Shown here one piece after another: positions 21,658-33,250 of a stretch of 64,000 nucleotides of DNA. The stretch is from positions 3,357,001-3,421,000 of the forward strand of contig CM070877.1 in NCBI GenBank assembly GCA_036365515.1, read 5' to 3'. Position numbers and translations under genes: made by a program. Source of the stretch: Torymus aiolomorphi (taxonomy: Eukaryota; Arthropoda; Insecta; Hymenoptera; Torymidae). Below the pieces are notes generated by a model. It worked only from the letters and a program-made list of their open reading frames with translations, had not been told where the DNA came from and ran no database searches. The stretch's first letter is position 1, and each line of letters opens with the position of its first letter.

Positions 21658-22283
21658 ACACGGTGACCCATTTTAATCGCTACACCCGGATTTTTCGGAT
21701 CCTAAGACAGATAGGAAAAAATGATTCAGACAAAAGTTGTAGGGGACGAAGGGGGCCAAACGATGGTCCTAACAGCTTTGACCTTGAACTTGACCTTCAA
21801 GGTTATTTCAAGGTCAAGTGGTTTTTTTTAATAGGAACACCTATTTTTGACCCCGGATTCGGAAAGAGCGGGAAATTTTACGTTCAAAATCATATTGAGA
21901 CATTTTTTTTCAAGGTCATTTCAAGGTCATTTCAAGGCCAAATGAAGGTCGAACTCCGAAAAATCCATTTTAAGTCGTTTTTTCCATGAGTCACAGGCTT
22001 AAGTGGTTCAAACTGATCGTAGGGTTAATAGGAAACCCACACACCCAAAACTTTCACATCCTAGTAAACAAATATCAAACTTGCACATCCGAACCCCATG
22101 CTCTTCATAGCCTCACATGCTAAACTTTTACACCAGACATCCCCCAGTCCCACACATCTCTACCCCATGTCTGATGTTTGTTTAACGGAAACTTCAAGAT
22201 CATTAAAGCTTCTGTTGCAAATGTGTCAACCTTACGTTTAGCGCTACCCAGAAACAACGACGTGGACGTAGTAAGGATTGTTT

Positions 22284-22622
22284 CCTTTGGGGTGCTTGAT
22301 TAAAGTGAGTTCCCTTGCCTCTCACTGTTCAGGGTGCTTGATTTAAGTGAGTCCCTTCGCCTCTCACTGATCGGGGTGCTTGATTAAAGTGAGTCCCCTT
22401 GCCTCTCACTGTTCAGGGTGCTTGATTTAAGTGAGTCCCTTCGCCTCTCACTGATCGGGGTGCTTGATTAAAGTGAGTCCCCTTGCCTCTCACTGTTCAG
22501 GGTGCTTGATTTAAGTGAGTCCCTTCGCCTCTCACTGATCGGGGTGCTTGATTAAAGTGAGTCCCCTTGCCTCTCACTGTTCAGGGTGCTTGATTTAAGT
22601 GAGTCCCTTCGCCTCTCACTTA
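22284..22622. repeat. 42/84-bp tandem repeat, left arm
   Basis: About four 84-bp units, each two alternating 42-bp variants: GGGGTGCTTGATTAAAGTGA with CCCCTTGCCTCTCACT, and GGGTGCTTGATTTAAGTGAG with CCTTCGCCTCTCACT. Confidence 0.95.
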
Positions 22623-22631
22623 TGTGTTTAT

Positions 22632-23160
22632 CTAACCTCGAAGAAAATGTTCGAAATTACGACCATTTGCTTCCAGGCACATAGTCTAACGCCTTTGGAA
22701 GTGGCGAACGGTGTTTAGCAAAGTTTGCCTTGGAATGGCAGCGCATGCTCGACGAATTCTGTCCATCATGTCTACTCTTGTGGTGGGCCTTTCCTCAAAA
22801 ACGGCATTTTTTAAATACCCCCATAAGTAAAAATCTGGTGATGTAAGATCTGGTGAGCAAGCAGGCCATTCAACCGGACCACCTCGACCAATCCATCTGT
22901 TACCATACTGCTCATTCAAAAAAGTCCTGACAATTCGAGCGAAATGTGGTGTTGCGCCGTCCTGCTGGAGCCACATTCTTCGTCGCGTTTCTAAGTCAAC
23001 ATCTATTCAATTCCCCATCACTTTGAAATTTTGCCTCATCAGAAAAAAGAACAAAATTAAAAAAGTCTGGATCATTTTCTATCATTTGTAAAGCCCATTG
23101 GCAAAACACAATACGCTGTTGAAAATGAGCAATCTGTAGCTCTTGGACCTTGGAAATTTC
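22632..23160 (-). pseudogene. DD41D transposase fragment, left arm
   Basis: The minus strand reads HFQQRIVFCQWALQMI, then FSDEAKF with the first catalytic Asp. A junction at about 23006 drops the middle of the catalytic core. It resumes at LETRRRMWLQQDGATPHFA (second Asp) and CSPDLTSPDFYLWGYLK (third Asp, 41 residues later). A TAG within the palindromic C-terminus (near 22686) replaces the Leu codon of the other arm. The original stop is at 22632. Confidence 0.88.
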
Positions 23161-23743
23161 AAAGTGATGGGGAATTGAATAGATATAATTGTCATTACTG
23201 GTCTGATGTTAATCCTCATTGGGTCAGAACTGTAAACCATCAAAGACGATGGAGTATTATGGTATGGTGTGGGATTATTAATTGATGTGTGATTGGCCCT
23301 TATTTTTTCGAAGAAAATGTTAATCAACACACGTACTTAACGCTAATAAGAGATGAACTACCTGTATTGATGGAAGATGTTGACTTAGAAACGCGACGAA
23401 GAATGTGGCTCCAGCAGGACGGCGCAACACCACATTTCGCTCGAATTGCAGGACTTTTTTGAATGAGCAGTATGGTAACAGATGGATTGGTCGAGGTGGT
23501 CCGGTTGAATGGCCTGCTTGCTCACCAGATCTTACATCACCAGATTTTTACTTATGGGGGTATTTAAAAAATGCCGTTTTTGAGGAAAGGCCCACCACAA
23601 GAGTAGACATGATGGACAGAATTCGTCGAGCATGCGCTGCCATTCCAAGGCAAACTTTGCTAAACACCGTTCGCCACTTCCAAAGGCGTTTGACTATGTG
23701 CCTGGAAGCAAATGGTCGTAATTTCGAACATTTTCTTCGAGGT
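23148..23743 (+). pseudogene. DD41D transposase fragment, right arm
   Basis: The plus strand begins at KFQSDGELNRYNCHYWSD and runs through RRWSIMVWCGIIN, a TGA near 23285, PYFFEENVNQHTYLTLIRDE, LQQDGATPHFA, CSPDLTSPDFYLWGYLK and ends FEHFLRG. A one-base difference near 23448 breaks the frame inside HFARI...RTFLN. It lacks the first catalytic Asp segment and the DNA-binding domain. The two fragments together cover only the catalytic half of the protein. Confidence 0.88.
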
Positions 23744-23751
23744 TAGATAAA

Positions 23752-24088
23752 CACATAAGTGAGAGGCGAAGGGACTCACTTAAATCAAGCACCCTGAACA
23801 GTGAGAGGCAAGGGGACTCACTTTAATCAAGCACCCCGATCAGTGAGAGGCGAAGGGACTCACTTAAATCAAGCACCCTGAACAGTGAGAGGCAAGGGGA
23901 CTCACTTTAATCAAGCACCCCGATCAGTGAGAGGCGAAGGGACTCACTTAAATCAAGCACCCTGAACAGTGAGAGGCAAGGGGACTCACTTTAATCAAGC
24001 ACCCCGATCAGTGAGAGGCGAAGGAACTCACTTAAATCAAGCACCCTGAACAGTGAGAGGCAAGGGGACTCACTTTAATCAAGCACCC
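23752..24088. repeat. 42/84-bp tandem repeat, right arm
   Basis: Reverse complement of the left-arm array with the same unit order and the same number of units by eye (one G-to-A variant, CGAAGGAACTC). Confidence 0.95.
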
Positions 24089-24720
24089 CAAAGGAAACAA
24101 TCCTTACTACGTCCACGTCGTTGTTTCTGGGTAGCGCTAAACGTAAGGTTGACACATTTACAACAGAAGCTTTAATGATCTTGAAGTTTCCGTTAAACAA
24201 ACATCAGACATGGGGTAGAGATGTGTGGGACTGGGGGATGTCTGGTGTAAAAGTTTAGCATGTGAGGCTATGAAGAGCATGGGGTTCGGATGTGCAAGTT
24301 TGATATTTGTTTACTAGGATGTGAAAGTTTTGGGTGTGTGGGTTTCACTATTAAACCTACGATCAGTTTGAACCACTTAAGCCTGTGACTCATGGAAAAA
24401 ACGACTTAAAATGGATTTTTCGGAGTTCGACCTTCATTTGGCCTTGAAATGACCTTGAAATGACCTTGAAAAAAAATGTCTCAATATGATTTTGAACGTA
24501 AAATTTCCCGCTCTTTCCGAATCCGGGGTCAAAAATAGGTGTTCCTATTAAAAAAAACCACTTGACCTTGAAATAACCTTGAAGGTCAAGTTCAAGGTCA
24601 AAGCTGTTAGGACCATCGTTTGGCCCCCTTCGTCCCCTACAACTTTTGTCTGAATCATTTTTTCCTATCTGTCTTAGGATCCGAAAAATCCGGGTGTAGC
24701 GATTAAAATGGGTCACCGTG

Positions 24721-24985
24721 TATATATATATATATATATTTATTCCCTCATATATGTATATGTCCTCTGGCATCCTTCCACGTCCCTGTGAGTCAAAAAA
24801 ACTAGATGGCCTAGAAAAGTATGACATATGTAGCATTGTATTTTTTATCCTATTCCCCATTTTGTGTTAGAGTAGCAAAGTTCAACAAATGCCAATTACT
24901 GCAAGACACAGAACAGAAAGTAGAGACAGAGAGGTGAAGACAAAGACGTAGAGATAGAGATAGAGTCGGAGAGATAGAGACTTAC
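24721..24985. repeat. (TA)n and purine-rich simple sequence
   Basis: TA repeat at 24721-24738, then unassigned sequence, then a GAGACAGAGA-rich run from about 24900 to 24985. No gene. Confidence 0.75.
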
Positions 24986-25793
24986 AAGGAAGGTACCCCA
25001 ACCCGAACTCTCGGATTTCAATAATTTTTTTTTATCTGCTAATTCGTCGATTTAAGGGGTGAAAATCACCCTTAAAGTTTACTCTCAAATACAGTTTCTT
25101 GTGTATATCTCCGGAACGAATTGGAATTTCTCCATGAATCAAACGCCAGTTTATTTGTTATAAAAAGACTTATATAGACATGAATTTTATGCTAAGGGAT
25201 TGCAACCCTTATTTTTTGTAAGGGCGAATGTGATTTTCTTAACGTTTTTTTTGGCATAGAAATTGTTAAAGTTTCTGCAATTGATTAAAAGTTTTACTGT
25301 TATCATGTAAATTAATAACTAAATTGACGTGTTTTTAAATTTTTGAAGAAATTCATTGCAAGGGTTGACTTACCCCCAAAACAGTTTTTTCAATATTACC
25401 GGGAATAAATTGGAATTTTTTGATGAAATAAACGTCAGTTTATTTCTTATAGAAAGACGCTCACGTAGACGTGACTTCAATGTTAAGGGGTTGCGATTAC
25501 TATTTTTGTAGGGGTCATTGTGACTTTTTGAACAGTTATTATCATACAGAAATTACTAACATGAAACTTTTTAAACAGTTTTTTGAAATTGCAATTTATT
25601 GAGAATGGTTTACAATTTAAATATTTGAATTATTCTTACGTGTGGATACAAGTACGAGTATGAAATAACGAAATAAGCAATGCGGCCGCTACGTACTTTG
25701 ATTTTAGTAGTTTGTTTCGTAGGTGGGGGATGGAAGGCAGTCTGACGGATGGACGGACGGAAGGGCGGACGGGCGGACATTTTAGCTTCTTAA

Positions 25794-26461
25794 GGGGACT
25801 AGACACCTTTTTTCTCTGAAATAAAAGTCACATTTTAATACATAAATGTAAACTAATTATTTCATACTTTTTACATATAAAAGTGGGTATATTTACCTTA
25901 CCTTAAAACTTTCTCCGATGGGCCTTTTATATGGTCCAGAACCATAGTCATCGATGAAACAAGTTTTTTCACTATCCGTAAGCTTTCAAATTTTCCTGTG
26001 GATGGATTGACTCCAGATTTGAACTAAATTACTCCTGAATAGTATAATTCTCATATGAGTGTAGAGATTTAGGATTAAATGTCGGAAAAAATTTTTACAT
26101 CAGAAAAATTATGAAAAAATATAAAAGATTTAAAAAAATAAAAAAAAAACTCTTGAAAAATTTTTTTTTTCTCATTAGATCAAAAATCCCTACACTCATA
26201 TGAGAATTATACTATTCAGGAGTAATTTAGTTCAAATTTGAAGTCAATCCATCCACAGGAAAATTTCAAAGCTTACGTATAGTGAAAAAACTTGTTTCAT
26301 CGATGACTATGGTTCTGGACCATATAAAAGGCCCATCGGAGAAAGTTTTAAGGTAAGGTAAATATACCCACTTTTGTATGTAAAAAGTATGAAATAATTA
26401 GTTTACATTTATGTATTAAAATGTGACTTCTTATTTCAGAGAAAAAAGGTGTCTAGCCCCC
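25794..26461. mobile_element. 668-bp palindromic TTAA-target MITE
   Basis: TTAA at 25790-25793 and 26462-26465. The ends GGGGACTAGACACCTTTTTT and GGGGGCTAGACACCTTTTTT mirror each other, and near-identical arms of about 300 bp run to a short A/T-rich centre near 26125. There is no coding capacity. The ends resemble those of 29039-31440. Confidence 0.9.
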
Positions 26462-26754
26462 TTAATATTATAATAGATTTTAGGAAATGAATAAATAATT
26501 TAGTAACAATATATTAATTTTAAATAATGAATGAGAACAAGATTAAAATAATATAAAAAGAGATATGGACAACTATCGATTAAAAAAAATTAATATTTTT
26601 ATAGATATATATTTGTATTAATAATAATTTTTAATTTTATACATAATTTAAAAAAATATTTAATATTCATACACAAATTTAATTCGAATTATGTCATAAA
26701 TAGATGCATTAATTTTCAACTTTGGATTAAAATTAATGGATGATAATTAATTGT

Positions 26755-26812
26755 ATGAATCAATAAATTAATTTTGAGGAAACCACATGCCAATGAATTG
26801 GTAGCGGGTTTT
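26755..26812 (+). repeat. Hairpin plus T-run border motif, copy 2
   Basis: GAATCAATAAATTAATTTTG, GAGGAAAC, ATGCCAATGAATTGGTA, GCGGG and a T run. This copy has the most changes of the four, and one stem pair is altered. Confidence 0.85.
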
Positions 26813-27290
26813 TTTCTAAAAGTAGATTATTTGAAATAACTTTACAACCCTTAAATGTGCTTATTAGCAAATAAAATAAAATACTTATCACTTATTATTT
26901 TGTATGTACTACACATAAACAAAGATATTGTAATCGGAATGTTCTCGTTGAGATATGTTAGTAATTTTCTATGATAAAAAATGTTTAAGAAGTCACGATA
27001 ACCCCTAAAAAAATTGGAATTGTAACCACTTAACATTAAAGTCACGTCCAAGTGTGTGTCTTTTTTAAAAAAATAAACTGACGTTTGTTTCGTCAAAAAA
27101 TTCTAATCCGTTCCCGAGATATTGAAATAAACTGTTTTTCGAGGTAAACATTAAGGTTATTTTCACCCCTTAAATCGACGAATTAGCAGATAAAAAAAGG
27201 CATGTCATTTATTTTTCAAGGTACTACAACATATCTAAAAATTATTGAAATCCGAAAGTTCGGGTTGGGGTATCTTCCTTGTTAGAGACA

Positions 27291-28440
27291 AAGATGTAAA
27301 GACAGAAACGAAGAGACAGAATTACTATTTCTTTGAAGAAGTAAAAACCTACACTAAATTTAACAGATTATATTATAGATTACATTTAATTCGGATTCGG
27401 CTTGAAATGCAGCCCGCAAACCCACGTGGAAATCCACGTAGAAATTCGCATGCAAATTTGCATGGAAACCAGAGCTAACTTATAAATAAACTATCTTTAA
27501 TAAACAATTACTATTGCTAAATAAATAATTACAATCACTTCAAAAAAGAATTGAAAAGTAAAATCCTTAAACCTTATCGTTACATACTGCTACATGAAGT
27601 TAAAGTATTTTATTTTTCTATTCTTGCTTTGTAGTGATCGTAATTATTTATTCTGTAAAAGTAATTATTTATTAAGATAGTTTATTTATGAGTAATCCTG
27701 ATTCCTAGGTGGAGATTCACGTGAATTTCCGTGCTGACATCTAGGCGGATTTTCGCGTAGAAATCTACTCTTTTTTTTAACTATAGGGAGTTCCTGCAAT
27801 TTTCACATGGTCTATAAGATCATGGGATTATCGTCATATTATTGTAATTATAGTAATATAAATATATGTTACCGACGGATGTTGCTTCTACTATGAGGAT
27901 TAGGGGATCTTATGCATCGCATTCCTTGTTTGGAAATTTGAAAATTGAAATTGAAATTTGAAGTTTGAAAATTTGAATCTGCGAATGTACTTGATTTTTC
28001 CAATGAACTATAAATGATATCTCGCTTAAATTAGTCGTTTTAGTTTACGGAAATGAGAATTTAAATATATTCGTAAAAGTACATCTAATAAAGACACGCG
28101 TTTCAGTTGGTTTGTTGAAACGTAATAAAAAATATTGTATTTTGTTTTTGAAGTTCATTGTTTACTTTGATTTATATTTTACGGAAATAAAGCAATGAAT
28201 ATATAATGATCAATTATATTACTTAAATAAATAATTATATTACAATCAATTATTACTTACATAAATAGTTATATTACAGTTAGACATAAATAACTGTTAC
28301 ACTGAAAGAAAATTCGTAAGAAAAATTACAAGAATGATCTGTAAAATTTACGATTCTACATTAGAAACTGACCACAGACTGTCAGCCTGATACTTGTTAT
28401 AAGCCAGTATTGTCATTTTCTATTGATTTCAGAAAATAGA
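27291..28440. other. Unassigned AT-rich sequence
   Basis: Contains a short diverged inverted pair (TTATAAATAAACTATCTT near 27478; complement near 27678), ACGTGGAAATCCACGT-like words at 27420-27475, and a TACACTGAAAGAAAATTC start at 28297 resembling the CACTGAGAG MITE ends. No gene is recognised. Confidence 0.4.
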
Positions 28441-28441
28441 G

Positions 28442-28560
28442 CAAAGTTTTTGCCGTTGAAAAAAAAACCAGCTTAGTTGTATGAAATCGAATCTGGAACC
28501 TTTGGATTGACATATGAACAATATGATCCGAAGCGTCTGCAGAAGGTAAAAGTACCAGTA
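28442..28560 (+). pseudogene. Possible relic exon, helix-turn-helix-like
   Basis: One plus frame reads LYEIESGTFGLTYEQYD then PKRLQKVKVP, interrupted by a TAG before LYEI. The wording faintly recalls a Pipsqueak-type helix-turn-helix, but it is short and I am not certain. A 17-base inverted match to AAGGTAAAAGTACCAGT lies at 33994-34012. Confidence 0.18.
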
Positions 28561-29034
28561 ATGGAACGATTTTTAACGTCGTTTAAGTTTTTTATAATTT
28601 TAAAATGAATTACTATAAAAATATGCAAATTTTTTACATCTGTGGATGAAGTAGGGCTTAATTAATAAAATAATCACTTACAATATACTCAATTTGAAGC
28701 AAATAATTAATTATATTAATAAAATGTCATAAGTCGAAATGTACGTATGGTGGAACGATGCTTTCGAGCGTTCGAGAATTCTAAAGATATATCAAAATAA
28801 GTTACTTGTTTGATATTTTTATAATATGTATCATGGTTCAACAGAAAGCTTATGAATTGTAGATTTTATTTTTCTGATGACTTCGAGAAGTTATTTTCGT
28901 TTTCATATCGAAAAAAGGTGTTCCGTAATTAGTACATCAATTTCAAGTGTTGTCCCTATTAATGGAACGAAATTCAACTGTGTTCCCAAACAGGGACATC
29001 ATGATTTGCATATGAACCCATTAGTGGAACACGC
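28561..29034. other. Spacer with repeated TGGAACG words
   Basis: TGGAACG or TGGAACA occurs near 28558, 28750, 28970 and 29022. No other structure was noticed. Confidence 0.3.
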
Positions 29035-29523
29035 TTAAGGGGGTCGGACACCTTTAGAATGACGAAAAATCAATTTTATTTTTTATTACATATTTTACTA
29101 AAAAAACACTTGTAGAATATGTCCCAATTAGTTTTAAAGCATTATCTATTTCTGTTTTAAAAATATACACAAAACACTGATAAAGCTTTTCATTTGTTTT
29201 TTGTTCAAATCACATTTTTCCCCTTGTATACATAATTATATAATCATATATTATTTCTACTAATTTTTTTTCATTTCACTGTTCTTAATATATTTAAAAT
29301 CTCACTCTAAATATCTGTCTGTATATACTTTAAAAGATCCAAAAATAATATTTTAATCATTAATACAAAGATACAAAATAAATAATATAATTTATGGACG
29401 GTATTTTTGACAAAAATAAAAATTTGATTTTAAAACTTATATAGCAGTTAAGTTGGCACCGTCACAACCTGGCTTATCAACGACAGCCTCTTACAGGCTC
29501 ACAGCTCACTCCTTTATTATAAT

Positions 29524-29836
29524 AGTGAATCCACATTGCATGCCGTATGCCGTATGCCGTATGTAATACGACAGATATAAAGTACAAGAATAACATGGGT
29601 TATATATCTATATATACGAAGAACAGCAAGGAACAAGACTCTTGTTCCTTGTGTATCTCGCTGTTCCTCGTACATATAGATATATTAACCCATGTTTCTT
29701 GTACTTTATATCTGTTCCTCAGAGCTGTGTGAAGGCCCATAGGATTTATAACCATAGAGTTATAAATCCTATAGATCTCAGACAACAACTTTTTTTCTGA
29801 CGGCATACGGCATACGGCATGCAATGTGGATTCACT
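29524..29836. repeat. 313-bp inverted-repeat insertion with two inner hairpins
   Basis: Outer arms AGTGAATCCACATTGCATGC plus (CGTATGC)n mirror 29800-29836. Inside, 29571-29715 is a hairpin with about 70-bp arms (ACAGATATAAAGTACAAGAA at both ends), and 29731-29763 is a smaller one (ATAGGATTTATAAC and complement). Confidence 0.9.
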
Positions 29837-30938
29837 GTAACAGAGCTGATTTTAACCTATGTAAAAGTCCGCAAGTAATGTAAACATGCACAGCTGTCAC
29901 TTCATGTAAAGACTGTGATATCAGCATTAGCACCTTTTCTATACAAAGTGTTGTTCTTAATTTTCATTGTTTCCAACGGATTTTGGAGTAAACATTTAGT
30001 GTATTATAATAAGTAAAAGTATTTTAAATCAGTTTTTAATAGTGTTTGAATAATACGTGTGACAGTTGAATTAATGTTCTAGAAATAGCTTTTAGTACTT
30101 GAACTTTTATTGGAAACTTTATACTTAAAATAGCAGGGATTAATACTAAAGAAAAATTAAGTCTATATTGACTATTACAAAAAACATTTAGTGTACAGAT
30201 TTAAATCAACTTTTAAAGGAAGCTTTTAATAGCAAGGAATATGCTATTGTGCAGAAAAATGTTATGGAACCTTCGCTTCTGCCAGAAAGCTACCATTATC
30301 AGCGATTGCCTGAATCTCACTATGATATAATTGACATTTTATTTTCTGAAGTAAAAACAGTTATGCACTGCAATAAATATGTATCAGTCGTATTCTCTTT
30401 ATTAAGTAATAATATTATATGTGAAAAAGAATAATGAAGGACAAGTAAAGAAGTTCACCTTATCAGACATTAAAAGAAGATCAATATAGGAATGTTGCTG
30501 CTATAAACATTTTTTTCAAGCATTTGGCTATGGCGATACTGGCTTCATTACATGCATGAAGGATTTTGGATTTCTCAACACATTCTTTATTTACCTTTTA
30601 TATTTATAGTATATGTACAAGAATCTAATATATGTGATAAAGATTATTAAAAACATATGGATTTAAAAGCACCAAAGGATCTACATATTAAACCACTTAA
30701 CAAACTTAACTGACTGATGTGGATATGACTGTTACGCGTGCTCATAGCTTACAAGTCTGATAGATCGTATACTGAAGTACCAGAATATTTGTTCTAAATG
30801 TAAAATATTTTGAGCGAAAAACAATATTATTTTGTATTTCAGGGTAGAGATGGAGTTAAGAAATAAAGAAGAGGAAATAAAGAAGTATTTTAGTAATTTT
30901 ATCTTTAAAGCTGTTTTCTACATAATGTAAAATGTTGA

Positions 30939-31266
30939 GCTCTGCCGTCGACTCCAGATTCAGGAACTGCATATATTTTAATGGGAGAGGTCCTAAAATT
31001 TTGGTATTTTATATGTTTATTGACTGAAGAGTTGTATGTATCCAATTTATTTGATTAAATAATTTTTTACGGTCAAAGATTGCTAAAAAATCTGAATTTC
31101 ACTTAAATTTAAGATTTTTTAGCAATTTTTGACCGTAAAAAATTATTTAATCAAATAAATTGGATATGTACAACTCTTCAGTCAATAGTCATATAAAATA
31201 CCAAAATTTTAGGACCTCTCCCATTAAAATATATGCAGTTCCTGAATCTGGAGTCGACGGCAGAGC
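30939..31266. repeat. 328-bp inverted repeat
   Basis: Arms of about 160 bp (GCTCTGCCGTCGACTCCAGA on the outside, AAAAATTATTTAATCAAAT inside) meet near 31102. Arm identity is high. Confidence 0.92.
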
Positions 31267-31444
31267 AAAAATTTTGAAGTGGCCATATATTTGGTTAAAA
31301 TCGATCAAAATTTTTTTTTTGGTCTCATTTTATCATAAATTGAATATATTTTTAGGATATTACTTCTAAATATTTCTAATTATGAAAATTAATATTTTCA
31401 GGTCATTTTATGAAGAAAACTGTAAAGGTGTCTGACCCCCTTAA

Positions 31445-31820
31445 TTATTAATATTGACACGCATTTTGCTATACTTATGATATTGTCTGATTTAAAACAA
31501 ATATATTTGAATCATCGATATTAACGGTCGTGCTGTCCAGGGAGTCAGGATGGTAAATGACAACAATGTATTTTCTTTGTCGACGTTTAAAACAAATATA
31601 TTTTATTATATTCTACATTAATCATAAGTAATGTAAGTAGCGTAATTCATAAAGTTTTTGTCATTTGAAATATGCGAGAAACATTACCTATAAATTTCAG
31701 GAAAATCTACACATGTTTGAAACCCATTTGCTATGAAAAGTTACTGAAGTAAATATCGTTTCACATCAAATACATTAGTTTCTGTTTTTGTAATGCCAAG
31801 CAATTGTCTAAATTATATGA
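31445..31820. other. Spacer without recognised features
   Basis: AT-rich, no ORF, no repeat recognised. Confidence 0.5.
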
Positions 31821-31821
31821 T

Positions 31822-31944
31822 TTTTGCTTCCTCCTAGAGGAAGCTTTGTAATAGTAAAATTTTCAACTTTGTTAAAACTCTCTATACACATCATTAGAGG
31901 TGTTAGAAGTTTGTTTCACATGATTTTAGAAAATGTCTGTATGG

Positions 31945-31994
<50 letters not shown>

Positions 31995-32100
31995 ATATGT
32001 ATACCGCTTTATCTCCGGATCTACGCGGTCGATTTTAACCATCAGGTTCTCATTTTTTTTGTTTTTTTATTCCGAATTCGGAAAGAAAATAATTTTTGAT
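31822..32100. repeat. R4 repeat copy with (GT)n
   Basis: Begins TTTTTGCTTCCTCCTAGAGG; GCTTCCTC-CTA-GAGGAAGC is a perfect hairpin here. About 120 bp later comes (GT)27 or so (31949-32002), then ATCTCCGGATCTACGCGGTC, the diverged form of the post-microsatellite phrase. Confidence 0.72.
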
Positions 32101-32149
32101 GATTTACTGATTCGTTTTTGTTTTATTTCAAATTTTTGATTTTCGAAAA

Positions 32150-33250
32150 ATTTATTTTTGATTTTTTTTAATGATCGGATTAAAATTTTTTAATCGGATG
32201 GGTCGCATTCGAAAGAGCATAAAAAAACCTATAATTTCAAAAAAAAAAAATTATCTAGCTATCACGGTTCTCTTGTCATTAACAAAAACGTGTTTTTTTT
32301 AAAAAAGCTAATAACTCCTAAACTAAACGGTCAATTTTTTAATATAAATTGCTATAATCTGTGAAAATTTTAATCCATTCTGTTGGTTAGTTTTTGAGAA
32401 AAAAATTAAAAAATGGAAAAAATGTGTTCTCTATGTCGCACGTTTTATGGAGTAAACCTGGATTAATCGCTTTGTAATTTCTTATAGAGGTAGATTTTGG
32501 ATAGATCTCGGCTAAGTTCTTTGGGCTACATGATCGGTCCATAAATTTCTGAGATATTTGAGGTTAAACTTTTTGTAACCTTTTTTTCAAATCGAAATTT
32601 CTCGAAAACGGCTCTATGTATCTGAATCAGATGGGTGGCATTCGAAAGCAAATTTAAATACCTATATTTTCTAAAAAAATTATTTTTCTAGCTATCACGG
32701 TTTTTTTGTTATTAATAAAAACGTAAACATAGAAAAATGAAAAAAATGAGTTTGGTATCTCTAACCATTGCGGGAGTAAAAATTGACTTAATCGCTTCAA
32801 AATTCCTCATAGAGGTGGATTTTGTATAGTTTTCGGTCGAGTTATTTGGGCAAAATGATTGGTCCATAGATTTAAGAGATATTTGAGGTTAAAATATTTT
32901 TAACCTTTTTTCAAATCGTAATTTCTTGAGAATAGCTCTATGTATTCGAAGGGAATGGGTAGCATTCGAAATAGAATTAAAATAGCTATATTTCCTAAAA
33001 AGAAAAAAATTTCTTTTATAGGGTGTTCTGTTATTATAAAAAAAAACGTAACCATTGAAAAATGAAAAAAAAAAAAAATGAGTTTTGTATGTGCAACGAT
33101 TGCTGGAATAAAATTGACTTATTCGCTTCAAAATTTCTTGTAGAGGTGTATTTTTTAGATTTTTATGGCGATTTCTTGGGGCAAAATGATTGGTCCATAA
33201 ATTTCAGATATTTGACGTTAAAATATTTTTAGTAAAATTAATAAATGAAA
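32150..33250. repeat. R1 repeat, three tandem partial units
   Basis: Unit starts ATGGGTCGCATTCGAAAG (near 32190), ATGGGTGGCATTCGAAAG (near 32631) and ATGGGTAGCATTCGAAAT (near 32948). The later units carry internal deletions. Same orientation as 1-480. Confidence 0.8.

Larger units (their letters stand above)
21659..24720. mobile_element. 3.06-kb palindromic rosa-like (DD41D) element
   Basis: The ends CACGGTGACCCATTTTAATC and its exact complement lie next to TA (21657-21658 and 24721-24722). The arms, 21659-23005 and 23376-24720, are almost perfect reverse complements over about 1.35 kb. Each arm has a ~600-bp outer part, a 42/84-bp tandem array, and the C-terminal half of a transposase. The loop (23006-23375) holds two more transposase pieces facing opposite ways. 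Mirrored arrays in both arms imply that the palindrome formed after the array expanded, or has been homogenised since. Confidence 0.93.
24986..27290. repeat. Long inverted repeat with R3 units, hosting a TTAA element
   Basis: The outer arms (about 24986-25265 and 26830-27290) share ACCCCAACCCGAACT, GCTAATTCGTCGATTTAAGG and GGGGTGAAAAT in reverse complement. A ~180-bp R3 block (AACGTCAGTTTATTT ... GACGTGACTTCAATGTTAAG) occurs at 25085-25265, 25378-25560 and, reversed, at 26960-27140. An ACGG-type minisatellite (25740-25780) sits just before the nested TTAA element. No ORF. Confidence 0.75.
29039..31440. mobile_element. 2.4-kb TTAA-target DNA element with nested hairpins
   Basis: TTAA at 29035-29038 and 31441-31444. 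The ends GGGGGTCGGACACCTTTA and GGGGGTCAGACACCTTTA mirror each other over about 18 bp. They resemble the 668-bp element at 25794 (GGGGACTAGACACC). The inside has no transposase that I recognise; a 61-codon ORF at 30249-30434 is uncharacterised. Two large inverted repeats lie within it. Non-autonomous, Kolobok/piggyBac-type target. Confidence 0.85.

Noticed and set aside
21663..21989. 108-codon ORF repeated at 24390-24860 on the other strand
   Set aside because: It lies in the terminal arms of the palindromic element, contains the terminal repeat itself, and has no recognisable domain.
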